A DNA stretch of 64,000 bases. Origin: Costus lasius. Lineage: Eukaryota > Streptophyta > Magnoliopsida > Zingiberales > Costaceae. The first letter of the stretch is position 1. Every line of letters starts with the position of its first letter. Position numbers and translations under genes: made by a program. A model generated the notes under the pieces. That model worked only from the letters and a program-made list of their open reading frames with translations. It was not told the DNA's origin and did no database searches. Positions 34,898 to 46,757 of this stretch are shown piece after piece. The stretch is from the NCBI GenBank assembly GCA_027563935.2, contig JANVAS020000222.1, forward strand, positions 4,030,001-4,094,000. The letters are read 5' to 3'.

Positions 34898-37800
34898 TGT
34901 AAGATCCAAGGATCTTAAGTCCTGGTAAGCATTATTTTTTGAATTAAATAAAATTATTGACTGTGATATTTTATTATGATTCAAGTAAAATTTATTGAAT
35001 GCTAATTAACTGGCTTGTTGATTGTTAATTTGTAATTATTTGATTTGTGATTTATATTGGTTGTTAATTTATGGTAAATTAATTAGAGATTAATGGTTGA
35101 TTATTGGTTGTTAATTTAGGATAAATTAATTAAATCCTTATTGGATATTAATTAAATCCTTAATGGATTTCGGTTAAGTGATTGGTTATTTGTAAGTTAA
35201 TTAAATTAATTAGTTAACTAGCTTATTGGATGTTAGTTTAACCCTTATTGGACTTTCACTTAAACTATGGGTTATTGGGTTTAAAAATTCAAATTTAGTT
35301 AGTTAAATGGTTAAACCCTATTTGGATTAATGGGTTAATGGGTTAAGAGTTAAAACCGAAAATTTGAATTAGTGATTCGGTTAGGAAGGAAATCATTGGC
35401 GATTTTTGAGTCTTGAGAAAACCTTGGAGCGGCTAGGGCAAGGGAGAAGGCGATCTTGGTGTTCTTGAAGAGTTCTTGGCGATTTTTTCTCTATCTTCTT
35501 CCCTTGGCCGAAATTCTTGAGTGGGTGGTGGAGTTTCTTTGGCGTCTTCCTAGAAGAATTTCAAAGGCTTTGAACGATTTTGTTGAGGAGATTTTAACCT
35601 AAGTTTCAAGGTGAGTGGTGTGTCTTTTTGATTCCTAACAATTGGGTTGTGTTATTTGATGCTTTAGATGGATTAGAAATTTGTAATGTAAAAACCGAAC
35701 ACTCAAGATTTATTTTTGTTATAAACCGAAAGTTACAATGGTATGTTTGTTATGGAAAATCGAATTTAAGGATATGTCTTCATGAGATTCTTGTTAACTA
35801 GGGGTTTAATTTAAGTTGGAAAGTTTGATCATGCTAAAAAGCGAATTGGTGCTATTTATTTATGAAAATCGAAACTTGATTTTAATTTTGATATTGTGGT
35901 TAACATGTTTACATGTGAATTGAATCTTGATAATTCTCCAGGAAAACATAGTTTAGGGGATCTTTCATGAAAACCGAATGTGAGGCATGTTTCCATGAAA
36001 ACCGAATTTAGGGTACTTATTGTATGTGATTTTGGTAATATTAAATCAGTGATTTTGGTATGATTTTGGTAATATTAAATCAGTGATTTATTAGTATGAA
36101 ATTTATGTTAATTGTTTGTGAAAACTGAATTTTTGATGGTTGTAGTTACATGGAATAATGTGTAAAATTATATGGATATATGGTTTAGTTTTATGTAATT
36201 TTATGAATGCTTGAGAACATTGGGTGATGATTTAATTTTATGAACGTAATGTTATGTTATAAAACTCACGTTTATTTAATTAAGACCATGTATTCATGTT
36301 TGAGAACATTGGGTGATAATTTAGCAAAATTACACTGAACTGACCAGCCTGAAATTTAAGGACTACGCTATGTTATGTGATTTTCTATGTTTTGTGATTT
36401 TTTAAATATTACGTGTTATGTTATATGATTTTTACCAATATGTATGATTATGTGACTTTTGAACAATATGTGTTATGTGATGGGTTTTGTGAATTTGGAA
36501 AATTATGGATTATGTGAAATTGGAAAATTAGGTGGTTATGTGATGGTTAGGACTAAGGCTAGGTGTAACTATGAACTCAAGGAGATAGTCCTTTTGTGAT
36601 ATGTTCAGGGTTTGAATTTCAGCCCTGTATTGTGATATGTGAGGGGGTTGATGATCAGCCTGCCTATTATGATTATTGTGATGGGGGTTGATGTTCAGCC
36701 TGCCCGATGTGATTTTTGTGATGACTATCCTAGAGTCTAGTTTACACTTAGGAGTCCACCTTTGTGAAATATGTCCACCTTTGTGAAATATGAAATAAGA
36801 TATGTCTATTGTCCAGTAGGAACCTTTTGGGAGAACGGGTTTTGACCCAAAGTGCCATGTCTTGGTCGGACAGGGGCCACCTCTTGATATCATTACTCTT
36901 TTATGTGTTGGGAATGATATAAGACCCAAAGTGCCATGTCTTGATCAGACAGGGGCCACCTCTTGATGTCATCATTCTCGTTTTGTGTTGGGAATGATAT
37001 AAGACCCAAAGTGCCATGTCTTGATCAGACAGGGGCCACCTCTTGATGTCATCATTCTCGATTTGTGTTATGGCGTGATAGACCAACGTGCCACGTCTTG
37101 ACCAGGCGGGGGCCACCTCTTGATTCTATTCACTGTCCATGTTTGTGTTGCATGTGATTTGCAGCTCCCAGTGCTTTGGCCAAGCCGGGTTAGACCATAT
37201 TGGTCACTACTGAATATGCTGGACAACTAGGTTAAATATGTGTTGGTATGTTTAGTTGGGTTAGAATATGTGTGTTCGGTTGGTTTAGAGTATAACTCTA
37301 GAATCTGAGGTTATTATATGTTAGTGTGTACTTTTGACTGCTTATATGACTTTTGCATTGAATTGTTGTTATATGTTGACATGATATCCTGTTAAAGATT
37401 TTTAAAAATAATTTGCCTATATTTTTGAGTGTATGTTCTGGATGGTCAATTAGACTATCCACTTACTGGGCTGTGTAGCTCACCCCTCACTATTTTCAGG
37501 TGTAGAGCAGGGGCGCAGTTAGCATTATATGGATGCTGTGAATTATGCTTAATGAGTTTATGATGCCGGTTGTGGCCTTAATGTGTTTATGCTTATGATG
37601 CCGGTTGTGGCTAAACCCTATGAGTTATATGAACTTTGTGAGTCATGTGAATTGTGTGAATTTGTGTTGCCAGACTGTGGCAGTTAAATGATTTTGATTT
37701 TTGTGTCACCGCGGGCTTCAGCCTGGTTTCGGTGTTTGGTATGAATTTGTAAAAATCGATTTTGTGATTTTGTTTTGATTTCGGCTTGATGTGTATTCTG

Positions 37801-38045
37801 TGTAATCGGTTTTGATATACCCTGTAACTTGCATATGTCTAGTGCAAGTATTGCGTGGTGGCAGGTACCCTTACGTGATTTATGAGTTTTGTGTTTTGTG
37901 GATAGTTTATGAATTTTGAAAATTTTCAGATCGTGCTTTTCTTGAACTCGGTTTTACCTAGCATATGATCGATCTTATATGAGACATCCTGGTTCTTTTA
38001 TGAATTGTATAGCTAGATTTGGGGTTAAGAATGTGGGATGTTACA
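34898..38045 (+). repeat. 3' LTR of gypsy G
   Basis: 3148 bp, nearly identical to 26967-30115; visible differences include one T fewer in a T-run near 36400 and single changes near 36595, 36809, 36890 and 37162. It is followed by GTATA. Confidence 0.94.
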
Positions 38046-38050
38046 GTATA

Positions 38051-38293
38051 AGTTATATTTTCCACTTCACCCTTATCAAGGGCTCTTACCCTTTTCTAAT
38101 CGAAAGACACCACTAACCTAGTGGTACACAGCACACATTCTACGCCTTAAGTCGCAGGTTCGAATCCTCTCCGCGACCCATATTTTTACATTGCAGGAAA
38201 AATACATAAATCGATACATTATCAACTTCCACAAAACTGCTAGATAAATAAACTTTCATTTTCTTACCTGCTAATAAATTTCTGGATCTTACA
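38051..38293 (-). repeat. 5' LTR of gypsy F, second part
   Basis: It completes the F LTR interrupted by G and ends GGATCTTACA. The A-box/B-box pair recurs at 38114-38167. What follows is a second copy of the gypsy polypurine tract and pol end, not the E sequence expected after a simple insertion. Confidence 0.9.
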
Positions 38294-38322
38294 TTCCTCC
38301 CCCCTTAAAAAGCTTTAGTCCT

Positions 38323-41085
38323 CTAAAGCTCACCATCCAAATCATCGAACAGCTGAGGGAACTCTCTTCTCATATCTGACTCTGTCTCCCAAGTAGCTTC
38401 TTCGACTGACTGGTTTCCCCAAATAACTTTTACAAGCGGTATTATCTTGTTCCTTAAGACTTTGTCTTTCCTATCCACAATCCTCAGTGGTCTCTCTACA
38501 AAAGTCATATCACTCTGGATCTGCAGGGGAGCAGAATCAAGCACATGTGATGGATCTGCACAGTATTTCCTCAGAACTGACACATGAAATACATCATGAA
38601 GATGCTCCAGAGATGGTGGCAGAGCTAGTCTGTAAGCTACAGGACCAACCCTCTCTACAATATCGTAAGGTCCAACAAACCTCGGGCTCAGCTTTCCCTT
38701 CTTGCCAAACCGCATGACACCCTTGGTTGGTGAAACCTTCAGAAACACATGATCCCCCACCATAAACTCTAAGGGACGACGACGATCATCTGCATAACTC
38801 TTCTGCCTGTCCCGAGCAACCTTCAATTTTTCCTGAATAATTCTGACTCTATCTGTAGCCTCCTGTACAGCCTCTGATCTCAGAATCATCCGGTCCCCTG
38901 ATTCCTCCCAACTCAGAGCTGACCTGCACTTCCTGCCATACAGAGCCTCGTACGGAGCCATCTGAATGCTGGAGTGAAAGCTGTTATTGTAGGTGAACTC
39001 TATCAGGGATAAATCACTGTCCCACTCAGAGCTCCAATCTACCACATAAGCCCTCAGCAAATCCTCCAAAGTCTGTATAGTACGCTCTGACTGACCATCT
39101 GACTGCGGATGGTAGGCGGTACTAAAACTCAACTTAGTGCCAAGACCCTCATGCAAGCTCTTCCAGAATCTGGAATAGCAGTCTGATACAATATCCACAG
39201 GCACTCCGTGTAATCTGACTATTTCATCGATGTACAGCTTAGCCAGCCGATCGAGTGGGTAAGTCATCCGAATAGGTAAAAAGTGTGCAGCTATGGCGAG
39301 AATAATCCGAATAGACTTGAACATAGCTACAGGAGAGAAAGTTTCATCATAATCTATTCCGTAGATTTGTTTGAAACCTTTCGCAACTAGCCTGCCCTTA
39401 TAGGTAACTACGTTACCATCCATGTCAATCTTCTTCTTGAAGATCCACTTACAGCCTATAGGGATTACTCCCTGAGGCGGATCAACCAAATCCCAGACTT
39501 GGTTATCTGACATGGAGTCCATCTCGGCTCGCATAGCTTCAAGCCATCTTGCTGATTCCGGTCCACTGACCGCATCCGCATAAGTAAGGGGTTCATCATT
39601 AATGATGTAGACTCCGTCATAGCGCTCAGGCTGTCGACGGATCCTTCCCGATCTTCGCGGTTCCCGTGATATCTGAGCCTCAGGTTGAACATCAACCTGT
39701 TCTATTTGCTCAGGCTCATCCAACTGAGCTTGACTACTTTGTCCCTCTTCTGGATTCTCATCCAGCTTTATTTCTCTCCCACTGGCCTCTTGCAGAAGAA
39801 ATTCCTTCTCAAGAAAAATAGCCGTTCGAGCAACAAATATTTTGTTCTCCTTTGGATCGTAGAAATAATAACCCTTAGTTTCTTTAGGGTAACCGACAAA
39901 GATACATTTATAAGATCTGCTCTCTAGTTTCCTAGAGGCGAGCTTTTTGACATAAGCCTCGCAACCCCAGATTTTAATAAATGTCAAGCTCGGCTGTTTC
40001 CCATGCCATAACTCATATGGAGTCTTTGAAACGGCCTTGGATGGCACTCGGTTTAGTACCTTTGCAGCTGTTTCCAGTGCAAATCCCCAAAAGGAGTAAG
40101 GTAGAGTAGCCTGACTCATCATTGAACGAACCATATCCAATAAGGTTCTATTTCTCCTCTCGGACACACCATTCCATTGCGGTGTTCCTGGCGGAGTGAG
40201 CTGTGAGATAATCCCACACTCCTTCAGATAGTCAGTAAACTCTCGACTCAAGTATTCTCCACCTCGATCGGATCGAAGTGCCTTGATATTTCGGCCTAGC
40301 TGATTCTGTACTTCATTTTTGAACTCTTTGAACTTGTCAAAAGATTCACTCTTATGTCTCAGTAGATAGACAAAACCATATCTACTGAAATCATCAGTAA
40401 AGGTAATGAAGTATAAATAGCCACCTCTGGCATGTTTACTAAATGGCCCACATACATCACTGTGAATGAGGTCAAGTAAACCTGAAGCCCTTTGACCTTT
40501 GTTAGAAAAAGGAGTCTTCGTCATTTTACCCATTAAACAAGCTTTGCATGTATCAAGCTCCTCATAGGAGAATGATCCCAGCAGTCCATGGTCATGCAAC
40601 CGCTTAATGCGCTTCTTGTTAATATGGCCTAAACGACTATGCCATAGCAAGGTGCTGTCATCAGCATACTTGGCCTTCTTATTATCAATTTGTTGTACAG
40701 AACATTCCATGTCCAACATGTATAACCCATTGTTAATCGACCCAGTAGCATAAACAATATTATCAAATGAAATACAACACTTTAAAGTTTTGCATTCAAA
40801 GGAAAACCCTTTCCTGACAAGAGCAGGAATAGAGATAATATTCTTAGTTATGCTCGGTACAAAATAACAATTGTCCAGTTCTAATACAAGACCAGATGGT
40901 AAAGAGATGTGATATACTCCTACAGCAACAGCAGCAACCCGTGCCCCGTTTCCAACTCGTAGGTCCACCTCATGCTGTCCCACCTGTCTTCTTCTCTTGA
41001 GTTCCTGTACATTTGAACAAATGTGAACTCCACATGCAGTGTCCAACACCCATGAAATAGAAGAAGATACCATGACTTCAGTCAC
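38323..41085 (-). pseudogene. Copia-gypsy hybrid ORF (920 codons): copia protease-integrase-RT fused to gypsy integrase C-part and chromodomain
   Basis: One open frame reads from element E pol into gypsy pol. Residues 1 to about 598 are copia: protease LDTACG (D15), integrase HHCC near 149-183, triad near D210, D273, E309, and the RT N-terminal part up to SIRIILAIAAH. From there it is gypsy: FLPIRMTY, the later integrase core and the chromodomain. The joint is at about 39286-39291, where both parents share TGCAGC. The gypsy part has a 12-bp in-frame deletion next to the second catalytic Asp (SDCYSRFW instead of [12 protein letters not shown]). The gypsy RT, gag and third LTR, and the copia YVDD and most of RNase H, are absent. 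Not likely to be functional as a polymerase. Confidence 0.9.
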
Positions 41086-41907
41086 AAAAATACCTGAGCC
41101 AGAAGTGAAAGCCTTGCTTCCCTTCTTGTCTCCATGGAGCGCTTTACAGTCCTTCTTCTAGTGACCCAGCTGGCCACAATGGAAACATATGTATTCCTTT
41201 GACCGCTTTATCTTTTGTTTCAGAGCCTTGTTATAGCTCTTGATAGGGGCTTTGCCCTTCTTCCCCTTCTTCTTGTTCCTTGAAGGAACCATCAAGACAG
41301 AGGATGAAGGCTTTCCCTTCTCAAGAGTCTGCTTTGTAGTACAGAGCATGTTCAGTAACTCTGCCGGTGTACAGTCGATCTTGTTCATATTAAAATTAAT
41401 GATGAACGGATCGAAAGAGACCGGGAGAGACTGCAAGATAATGTCTACAACAAGCTCCTGATTGACGGTGTGTCCCAGTTTCTCTAGAGCCTCTTTGTAC
41501 GCAATCATCTTGAGTACGTGAGCTCCCACTGGACTTCCTTCAGTCAGTTTGCTCTGAAAGAAAAGTTTTGTCAAGTTATAGCGTTCTGTCCTTGCCTGTG
41601 CAGCATACAGCATCTTGAGATTTGCTATAATTTCAATAGCAGATAAATCCTCATGCTGACGCTATAGCTCTGGCGTCATAGACGCAAGCATAAGGCAAGC
41701 AACATCAATGTTGTCATTGACATGCTTCTCATAAGCATCCCGAACCGCCCTTGCGGCGTTCGCAGCGGGTTGAGGCGGTATTGCCGTCTCAAGGGCATAC
41801 AGCTTCCTCTCAGCCTTAAGAACAATCTTAAGGTGTCCGTACCAGTCTGAGAAGTTTGGCCCAGCAAACTTCTCCCTTTCCAGTAAGGATCGCACATTGA
41901 ACCCTGT
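41086..41907 (-). pseudogene. Broken gag of element E
   Basis: It aligns throughout with the gag part of A. The A start codon ATG corresponds to ACA at 41905-41907, so the normal start is lost. A Gln codon is TAG at 41662-41664 (after LASMTPEL), and the Trp of the zinc knuckle is TAG at 41158-41160 (after CFHCGQLGH). Between these the frame is open and gag-like. E therefore could not supply its own capsid protein in this state. Confidence 0.88.
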
Positions 41908-43680
41908 GGTGTTCGTTGCTACAGGACTCTACAACAAAGCAAGAACAACAAGGTCAGTATCGATGTTAGAATCAATCCAGGACTTAAGAATGATTCTTTT
42001 CTCACTATTTTATCTGACTGAAAAATCCAATAAAACAGTCCGAAAGAGTAAAACTCTTTTAGTGAGATGGGATCCAGATTTCATACTTGGTCTCCGCGTC
42101 CCGCTCAGGCGAGATAAGATGCACAGAGAGTTCAAGCACTAATCACTAGTAGGCTATCCATGCCAATCGCCAAACCGTGCGATTCCCCTTCATCTAGGCT
42201 ATCCAGAAGACTGTGCCAACTGAGTTGGTACAACACAATTTCTGATTCCACAGATGGCTGCCTCCATATAGCTAACATATGCTCAATATGTAGCCTACAT
42301 GGTCAAGCTGACCCGACCTACTCCCTGGACCACCATGTGCTATGCTGAGCAACGAGAAGCGATAAATCCCTTCTCTGTAACACGTAGGTGTAATCACACA
42401 CCGTCTGAAGATAGCTGGGCGTGCCCACTGAGTGGGTACAACACGGCCCCAACGATAGTCAGAACAGTGAGGTTTCGCGTCAGAAGGCTTTCGTGCTTGA
42501 TATTTAACGTTGGATTTTAACGGTCCTTTTATCTTCTTACTACCATGCATATCCTATGGTGATAGCAGAATGATAAATCATGCAGGTGCTAATATTACTT
42601 AAACAGTAAATAGAAAGCACAATGATCTTATGTGGTAAACGCCCATTAAGCCTAAGTAAAACCCTAGTTTTACACAAGTCTTCACTTGAGCTCTTCATGG
42701 GTCTTTTGCATTTCATCTGGCCCAGCCCGGGCCCAAGCGCCCTCTGCAGCTCAGATGCGCCCACCAGGTAGCATGCGCCTGTACTAGAGTCGAACTCTAG
42801 GCCTCCCACTTGCTGCATGCGCCTCTGCCATGTGTGCTTTGTGCTCATGTCTCATTAAGTTACATTTTAATCTATCTAGACATGATTTGACTCGCAGGTC
42901 AATTACACATTAACATAAATTAAAATGTGATTCGCAGATCACAAAAATAATTTACAATTAATTAATCCAGCCACGCAGGCCCCAGCACAGCATACAAATA
43001 GGGCAGCCCACATAAGATGAAATAGACATCCAATCAGGTTAAACAAACAACATGTGATCCAAATAGGAAAATAAAATTTTGAAAAAACCCCATGGCATCA
43101 ATTTTATTTCCTTATGTGCCCTACTACCTTACAACGGTCCATTAATAGGGATCCACTCATCAGACCAAGTCAAACCCACTGCCCTTGCATGCACCAAGTC
43201 ATAACTGACTTGCGTCGACCTCATGGTCAACAATGCATGCCTTAAGGGCTGAACGTCCCACATGATTTCTGGCAAGCGGGTGTGACCCCGGGCCTTAATC
43301 ATGATCGTTCACTTGTCGCCTCAATCAGACATCGCTACACACCTTTCTGCAGTCGACCTATAGCCACCTAATGCTTGCGTATAGGTGCTATCTGGTCGAC
43401 CCATCTAGGCTGTCAGATGGTCTGATCAGACTGTTGGGTCTAGACTAGACTGATGACTTCAACCCTAGTAACCCGTCTAAGTATTTCAAGTAGGCGCTTA
43501 TAGATCTAAGTGGAGTCGCGCATGATATTAAGTTTTGACAAAAATCTTCAACATGCGCCAACAGCAAAAACATACATCTAAAGACTAGCATGTAGTTTCG
43601 CATGATGTTTAGGTTTAGATCTATTCAACGCATACATGGATCACACAAAAAGCAATCATATAAGATCATGCCATAACCTT
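41908..43680 (-). other. Untranslated leader of element E
   Basis: Homologous to the A leader at 3269-5067. It contains the three spaced hairpins (42424-42436, 42216-42228, 42099-42114) and the T-arm-like hairpin at 42784-42800. I see no gene in it. Confidence 0.82.
42099..42436 (-). other. Three spaced leader hairpins of element E
   Basis: H1 at 42424-42436 (CCCAC/GTGGG), H2 at 42216-42228 (CCAAC/GTTGG) and H3 at 42099-42114 (TCCCGC/GCGAGA in plus-strand order). Spacing is close to that in A. Confidence 0.6.
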
Positions 43681-43692
43681 CCTCTGATACCA
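43681..43692 (-). other. Primer-binding site of element E
   Basis: The minus strand reads TGGTATCAGAGG, two bases from the 5' LTR edge. Confidence 0.88.
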
Positions 43693-43694
43693 AT

Positions 43695-45374
43695 TGAAGG
43701 GGGGGGGGGGAAACCCTAAACGTATGCACTTCTAAAATTTTGCATGGGCGGAAATAAGGATTTCAACATGATCGCATGTGGCATGAACATATGATTAACT
43801 TAAAGCCTTCATAGATCAACACAAAGATTTTACCATAGCCATTGTTTGGATGGCGACTTGGAAGCAAGAGGGCGATGCGGCTCTCCTCCAAAGTGAACGC
43901 ACACAAGATGGTGATGGGTTCCTTCTTGGCATTCCTTGTGCTAGCAAAGCTCTCCAAGGTGTCCTAGCCGTGTGAGGAGAATGAGATGCTCTCTTGGCGT
44001 TTTTCGAACCTCCTCCTTGGCGTGAAGTCACTCTACCAAAATGAGAGGAGTCTCGAGAGTGGAAGATGGGCGACGAGAGAAGCGTTACCCTCGAACGTGG
44101 AGGCGTGCTTCTATTTTGGAAATATTCAACTTCCAAAAATAGCAAGCCCTCAACGCATGATGCGTTCACTCCAAGTGAACCGATCGCCTCTTCTTCTCCC
44201 TTTGAACCATGCGTTCATATAATGAACCGGTTCTATAGAATTTGGTTCAAAGACCAAATCAAACCAAGCCTTGGTCTAGACCTTATTAAACCGAAAGGCT
44301 CAAGATCTAACCACACATCTCTTGATGCTCTTGATCTCATTGATCTAGCATCAATTCTCTCGATCGAAGCTTACCGATCTCAAGCCCTAATCAATCAAAC
44401 ATGATCAGACCAGATCTCACTTACAATCAGAGTTTAAACTCCTTTAAACTGAACCTAAACAATTCAGTCCACACGATCTAACATAAGTAAGCCATATCAT
44501 CAAATTGTGCGACCCTAAGGGTTTCCTTTAAATGTCGGTAATGATAACTTAAGTTATCACGATCAGAGAGGGGTAACTAGCAACACATCACTATCTCCCG
44601 ATATAAAGGAAAGAGTCTTCCAAGACTACACCCAAACCACAGCACAAGTGTGAATCCAATTCACTTGACATACATGTTTCCTTTGCCACTGGACGTTCTT
44701 ATTGGACAAGCGTGTCAAGCCTGTAATTCCAATATGATGAGAATGATTAGATCAGATGAACATATTCATCTGGGTATGGCCATACACTTTCTCAATCATC
44801 TCATCCAGGGGGCCCCTTTAGAACATCACACTCCAAACAAGGAGAAGGCAATCCTATATCTATCACTAGTGTCCTAACATGACTCATGCTCATTATCCAA
44901 GATAGTCTATAACCATTATATTTCAAATGATATTGAACTACCTCAAGACAATGCCAATCATCATTTAGAAACACAAGTGATCTCAAGTCAGAGGAAATAT
45001 GCCACTTGTTTGCATATAAGGATTATTCACATTGTGACAAACAATTGAATATCCTAAGTAGGGTCTGTCCAGTACATCCAATGCACCTATGAGTCTACAT
45101 CTTATTCCATGCTCGAAGCATCCTATAAGATTAGAACACATATTAGTCTCAATCATATCAAGGCTGTCTCATGTTCACCAAGATATCTCAACTAAGGACT
45201 ATACTGCATGTCAGCGAAGCTGAACACCATTGAGACATTATTCAGAAGTATACATATAGCAGCAGATAATGCAACAACCTGAATAACAACCATTGCCTTT
45301 ATAAATATAGTTTATACATGATACTGATAATAACCCAAGGCCTCAAACATTAGCCTTAAGGGCATACCCCAACA
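43695..45374 (-). repeat. 5' LTR of element E
   Basis: 1680 bp, starting TGAAGGGGG with a longer G-run than the 3' LTR and ending CCCCAACA on the plus strand, followed by CATAC. About 1% different from 15222-16898 by eye. Confidence 0.93.
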
Positions 45375-45379
45375 CATAC

Positions 45380-45914
45380 GGTACCCAGTACCCATGAATA
45401 AGAAGTAGACAAAAGACCTCGGTAACACAATACCTGAAGCGGATGGATTACATCCCTTCTTCTTTGCCATGCTCTTCTTGGCCATCAATCCTCTTCGAAA
45501 TACCCATGCATTCCCAGTCTTCCGAAGTATTAGCTTCGAAGATACAGAACCATGGTCTTTCTCAGATTCAGGCACACATTTTGAAGATCCAACAGAACTC
45601 TCCTGATCATTGTCTATAGAGCATGGTGTGAAGAGACCTTTGAGATGTATGATTAGATCATAGATCCCCATCTCATCACATTCAACCTTGACCTCTGGGG
45701 TCATGCACTCTAAGACAAGAGCAGTGTACTGTTCGTTTTCTTCACAATGTTCAAGATAGACATTCCACTCCCAATCATTAGTGAAATACACACTGGGCTG
45801 GGATGGAGGTCTTTCAAGAAGATGCACCTTATTTTCTTGTTCCAGTATTTTGGACAAAATCTTGAACCATTTTGTCCAATTTGTCCCATCTAGTTTATGT
45901 TTATAAAGTTTCAA
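45380..45914 (-). pseudogene. Element C gag remnant
   Basis: A minus-strand frame starts at 45914 with a copia gag N-terminus (KLDGTNWTKWFKILSKILEQ, aligned with GPNFSDWFGHLKIVLKAERK in A) and an ECMTPEV piece matching the LASMTPP region. The middle and zinc knuckle of gag are missing, and a Lys-rich stretch then runs into a damaged protease start. The frame reads on into the E LTR, which is not native. This is a short, internally deleted gag of C. Confidence 0.72.
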
Positions 45915-46757
45915 TCTTAGATCAGGAGATGCCTTCTACAATAAGCAAATAAGTAAAATAAGTACAATGATAAAGCATTTAGTAAGGACTTTAAATTAAA
46001 TGCTATGCTCCCATTATTTCCAATACAAGTTGAGAACTTTCTAACTCAACATGGAAATAAGTGAGTAGGATCCAAATTTCACATAAGGTCTCCGCGACTC
46101 ACGAGGGTGAGTTGAGATGCACAGAGAGTCTCATGCTTCCTTAGGTAGGCATGCCAGCCAATTGTGCCATGCACAATTCCTCTTAGTTAAGACAGACTAG
46201 GCGCCCTGTGTCCAGCGAGGGCTGGATACAACACAAAACCCTATCCTCTCAACAGCTGCCTCTAGTAATTCATCATATGAAAAACCAGTCAAGTCTGGTC
46301 CTAACCGTTATGCCCAGGGCCAACAAATTTCCTTGCGAAGGCACGCCCAAGTTAAAACTGGACTGGGGAAATCATTGTCACCACACACCTTCTAAAGATA
46401 AGTGGGTGTGTCCCACGAGGGTGGGAAACAGTTCACAACACCACCGATCGATAGTTTGATGAGGGCTACGCGTTAGAAAGCTATCGACTTGATATTGTAT
46501 TGAGAGTTTTTGCATGTTTTTATTCTTTTCTAGCATGCAGTTTTCCTATAGTTATTGCAGCAAAGGAAAAACATCACAGGCATGCTATGGACAAAATAAT
46601 AAACCATTACAGGCATGCTATTTTTGGTCGATATGGTCATAGCCCTTTTCATACACATAACTTGTCACGAGCCATGTGACATGTTATTGTGCATCCAAGG
46701 GTTGCGAGTCCCTGAAGCAAATCAGCCCATGCCAGAAGCCGAAAGCATGTGTCCTTC
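45915..46757 (-). other. Element C leader, part nearest gag, with three hairpins
   Basis: The hairpins are H1 at 46411-46426 (TCCCAC/GTGGGA), H2 at 46211-46226 (TCCAGC/GCTGGA) and H3 at 46097-46112 (ACTCAC/GTGAGT), each with a GAGG loop on the plus strand. Spacing is about 200 and 114 bp. No gene is seen. It is interrupted at CCTTC by solo LTR H. Confidence 0.65.

Larger units (their letters stand above)
26967..38045 (+). mobile_element. Chromodomain gypsy retrotransposon G (11,079 bp)
   Basis: Direct LTRs of 3149 and 3148 bp, primer-binding site, gag-pol in two overlapping frames, polypurine tract, and GTATA duplication at 26962-26966 and 38046-38050. The LTRs differ at about five positions by eye (a T-run length near 28470 and four substitutions), so the insertion is recent. 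It sits inside the 5' LTR of F in opposite orientation. One frameshift breaks the polyprotein. Family differs from F by LTR length and sequence, while the proteins are clearly related. Confidence 0.94.
17249..38293 (-). mobile_element. Chromodomain gypsy retrotransposon F, minus orientation, carrying nested G
   Basis: LTRs at 17249-19813 (3') and 24644-26966 plus 38051-38293 (5', split by G) bound a primer site, gag-pol and polypurine tract. LTR lengths are 2565 and about 2566 bp with roughly 26 differences seen by eye, about 1%. Domain order (RT, RNase H, integrase, chromodomain) places it in the chromoviruses, and long LTRs suggest a Tekay/Del-like type. The left flank is GCAAC of E. No GCAAC follows 38293, because a second partial gypsy internal region follows instead. 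Confidence 0.9.
15222..45374 (-). mobile_element. Copia retrotransposon E, minus orientation, interrupted by gypsy elements
   Basis: Outer LTRs (3' at 15222-16898, 5' at 43695-45374) share family 1 with A and are flanked by CATAC at 15217-15221 and 45375-45379. Internal parts on the minus strand are primer site, leader, broken gag, protease-integrase-RT and, beyond the gypsy block, the RNase H end. About 22 kb of gypsy sequence separates the RT and RNase H parts, and part of RT/RNase H is missing. By eye the two LTRs differ at about 18-20 positions, roughly 1%, so E is older than A and G. Confidence 0.92.
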
